DNA of 64,000 nt from Streptomyces sp. CHD11. GTDB lineage: Bacteria > Actinomycetota > Actinomycetes > Streptomycetales > Streptomycetaceae. Positions 62,548-64,000 of this stretch are shown here, piece by piece (within the stretch, counting starts at the first letter, position 1; the number at the start of each line of letters is the position of its first letter). Location: NCBI RefSeq assembly GCF_018638295.1, contig NZ_JABTTS010000002.1, forward strand, positions 248,001 through 312,000, given 5' to 3'. The translations under genes and the position numbers were made by a program. The notes under the pieces were generated by a model. That model saw only the letters and a list, made by a program, of their open reading frames with translations, did not search any database and was not told the DNA's origin.

Positions 62548-63639
62548 TCAAGCGAGCGGGGTGGTGAGCCAGCCGTCCACGCCCGACAGCAGCTTCGCCT
62601 TGACGTCCCCCGGCGCCGCCGAGCCCCGGACGGACTGCCGGGCCAGCTCCGCGAGCTCCGCGTCGGTGAAGCCGTGGTGGACGCGAGCGATCTCGTACTG
62701 GGCCGCCAGCCGGGAGCCGAACAGCAGGGGGTCGTCCGCGCCCAGCGCCAGGGGCACCCCCGCCTCGAACAGGGTCCGCAGCGGTACGTCCTCGTGCTTC
62801 TCGTAGACCCCGAGCGCCACGTTGGATGCCGGACACACCTCGCACGTCACCTGGCGGTCGGCGAGCCGCTTCATCAGCCGCGGATCGTCCGCCGCCCGCA
62901 CGCCGTGGCCGATCCGGTGCGCGTCCAGGTCGTCCAGGCAGTCCCGGACGGACGCCGGCCCCGCCAGCTCGCCGCCGTGCGGCGCCGACAGCAGCCCTCC
63001 CTCCCGCGCGATCGCGAACGCCCGGTCGAAGTCACGGGCCATCCCGCGCCGCTCGTCGTTGGAGAGACCGAACCCGACCACGCCCCGGTCCGCGTAGCGC
63101 ACCGCCAGCCGGGCCAGGGTGCGGGCGTCCAGCGGGTGCTTCATCCGGTTGGCGGCGACCAGGACCCGCATGCCGATCCCGGTCTCCCGCATCGCCGACT
63201 CCACCGCGTCCAGGATGATCTCCAGCGTGGGGATCAGCCCGCCCAGCCGTGGTGCGTACGACGTCGGGTCGACCTGGATCTCCAGCCAGCCGGAGCCGTC
63301 GCGCACATCCTCCTCGGCGGCCTCCCGCACCAGCCGCCGGATGTCCTCCGGCTCGCGCAGACACGACCGGGCCGCGTCGTACAGCCGCTGGAAGCGGAAC
63401 CAGCCGCGCTCGTCCGTGGCCCGCAGTCTCGGCGGCTCCCCGCCGGTCAGCGCGTCGGTCAGCGCCTCGGGCAGGCGGACCCCGTACTTGTCGGCCAGCT
63501 CCAGCAGGGTGGCGGGGCGCATGGACCCGGTGAAGTGCAGGTGGAGATGGGCCTTCGGCAGCTCGGAGACATCACGTACACGCGGGGGGGTCGGGGGGTG
63601 CCCCCCTGAAAAGCTCAGCATTCCAGGATCCTGCCGCAC
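62548..63639 (-). CDS. adenosine deaminase family protein
   Basis: Zinc-dependent purine deaminase, 363 residues. Metal and catalytic motifs are all visible: KAHLHLHFTGS near 29-39, APHGGELAG (HAGE box variant), HRIGHGVRA, EVCPASNVALG and ALGADDPLLFG. Whether it uses adenosine, adenine or another purine is not certain. GTG 63639 has a GGAGGGG site; ATG 63621 is an alternative. The N-terminal 20 residues are encoded through two G homopolymer runs, which makes this end less secure. Confidence 0.87.
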   Translation of the reverse strand: MRQDPGMLSFSGGHPPTPPRVRDVSELPKAHLHLHFTGSMRPATLLELADKYGVRLPEALTDALTGGEPPRLRATDERGWFRFQRLYDAARSCLREPEDIRRLVREAAEEDVRDGSGWLEIQVDPTSYAPRLGGLIPTLEIILDAVESAMRETGIGMRVLVAANRMKHPLDARTLARLAVRYADRGVVGFGLSNDERRGMARDFDRAFAIAREGGLLSAPHGGELAGPASVRDCLDDLDAHRIGHGVRAADDPRLMKRLADRQVTCEVCPASNVALGVYEKHEDVPLRTLFEAGVPLALGADDPLLFGSRLAAQYEIARVHHGFTDAELAELARQSVRGSAAPGDVKAKLLSGVDGWLTTPLA

Positions 63640-63695
63640 GTCCCCTCCGTCCCGGTAGCGCTTTCACCTTTCGTGGTCTTGCTCGCACAAACGAA

Positions 63696-63728
63696 CAGGG
63701 GCGCTCGGGATGGATCCGGGCGCCCCTG
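63696..63728 (-). terminator. terminator after the aminotransferase gene
   Basis: CAGGGGCGCTCGG and CCGGGCGCCCCTG form a stem with one mismatch about 15 bases beyond the aminotransferase stop. Confidence 0.7.
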
Positions 63729-63742
63729 CGAGGTGACGGACG

Positions 63743-64000
63743 TCAGTCCCGCGCCTCCGCGAGCAGCTTCTGCAGGCGGCTCACGCCCTCCACGAGGTCC
63801 TCGTCGCCCAGCGCGTACGACAGCCGCACGTACCCCGGGGTGCCGAACGCCTCACCGGGCACCACCGCGACCTCGGCCTCCTCCAGGATGAGTGCGGCCA
63901 GCTCCACCGAGTCCTGCGGCCGCCTGCCCCGGATCTCCTTGCCGATCAGGGCCTTCACCGAGGGGTAGACGTAGAACGCGCCCTCGGGCTCCGGGCAGAG
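63743..64000 (-). CDS. aspC: pyridoxal-phosphate aminotransferase, class I/II, C-terminal part
   Basis: The last 85 residues of an aspartate-type aminotransferase; the gene is cut by the window edge and its start lies beyond 64000. GAFYVYPSV is the conserved substrate-domain motif. [18 protein letters not shown] carries the Arg that binds the substrate carboxylate. The neighbourhood (murB, deaminase, aminotransferase) matches the stretch before tRNA-Trp, secE and nusG in Streptomyces. Exact amino-acid preference cannot be told. Confidence 0.88.
   Translation of the reverse strand, partial: LCPEPEGAFYVYPSVKALIGKEIRGRRPQDSVELAALILEEAEVAVVPGEAFGTPGYVRLSYALGDEDLVEGVSRLQKLLAEARD

Overview
The window is high-GC actinobacterial DNA, almost certainly a Streptomyces chromosome core. 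The evidence is extreme third-position GC, frequent GTG starts, stop/start overlaps of the ATGA and GTGA type, leaderless starts, and a gene order I recognise from the S. coelicolor SCO456x-SCO464x region. That match is from memory and was not searched.

Region 1 (131-16189) is the complete 14-gene nuoABCDEFGHIJKLMN operon for respiratory complex I. A 19-bp perfect hairpin follows it. Region 2 (16398-28666) holds recQ, a DUF1963-type protein, a BlaR1-like M56 peptidase, fumarylacetoacetase, a Cof-type HAD phosphatase, a secreted lysozyme-like protein behind a c-di-AMP (ydaO) riboswitch, a long-chain polyprenyl diphosphate synthase (probably for menaquinone), a LolA-like membrane-anchored protein and a two-gene ABC exporter. 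Region 3 (28656-34793) is more variable. It contains a headless gene remnant, an amidase with an unclear start, a divergent pair (a degenerate P-loop protein and a TPR protein with microsatellites), a VOC protein, a RarD-like permease and an NmrA-like reductase.

Region 4 (35000-52356) is the most interesting part. It has 2-oxoacid:ferredoxin oxidoreductase genes (korA-korB), a response regulator with two paralogous sensor kinases, and divergently a second complex I operon of ten genes, nuoA2 B2 C2 H2 I2 J2 K2 L2 M2 N2. This operon lacks nuoE, nuoF and nuoG (the NADH module) and also nuoD. Its NuoC carries an unusual disordered, repeat-rich tail of about 330 residues. I infer a ferredoxin-fed or otherwise alternative proton pump that must borrow NuoD.

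Region 5 (52657-64000) holds htpX with a SigR-like promoter, a YccF protein, an APC permease, a GlsB/YeaQ-type protein, YajQ, tRNA-Tyr (in S. coelicolor this gene is the SLP1 integration site; here it looks empty), a small Cys-pair protein, an NAD(P)-binding protein, a CodA-like amidohydrolase with a doubtful metal site, tRNA-Thr, tRNA-Met, rpmG, a MaoC-like dehydratase pair, murB, an adenosine deaminase family gene, and the 3' end of an aspartate-type aminotransferase cut by the window edge.

The common theme is low-potential electron entry and menaquinone-linked respiration: two complex I loci, a polyprenyl synthase and KorAB. Housekeeping translation and cell-wall genes follow at the right end. 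I saw no CRISPR array, insertion sequence, prophage or biosynthetic cluster.
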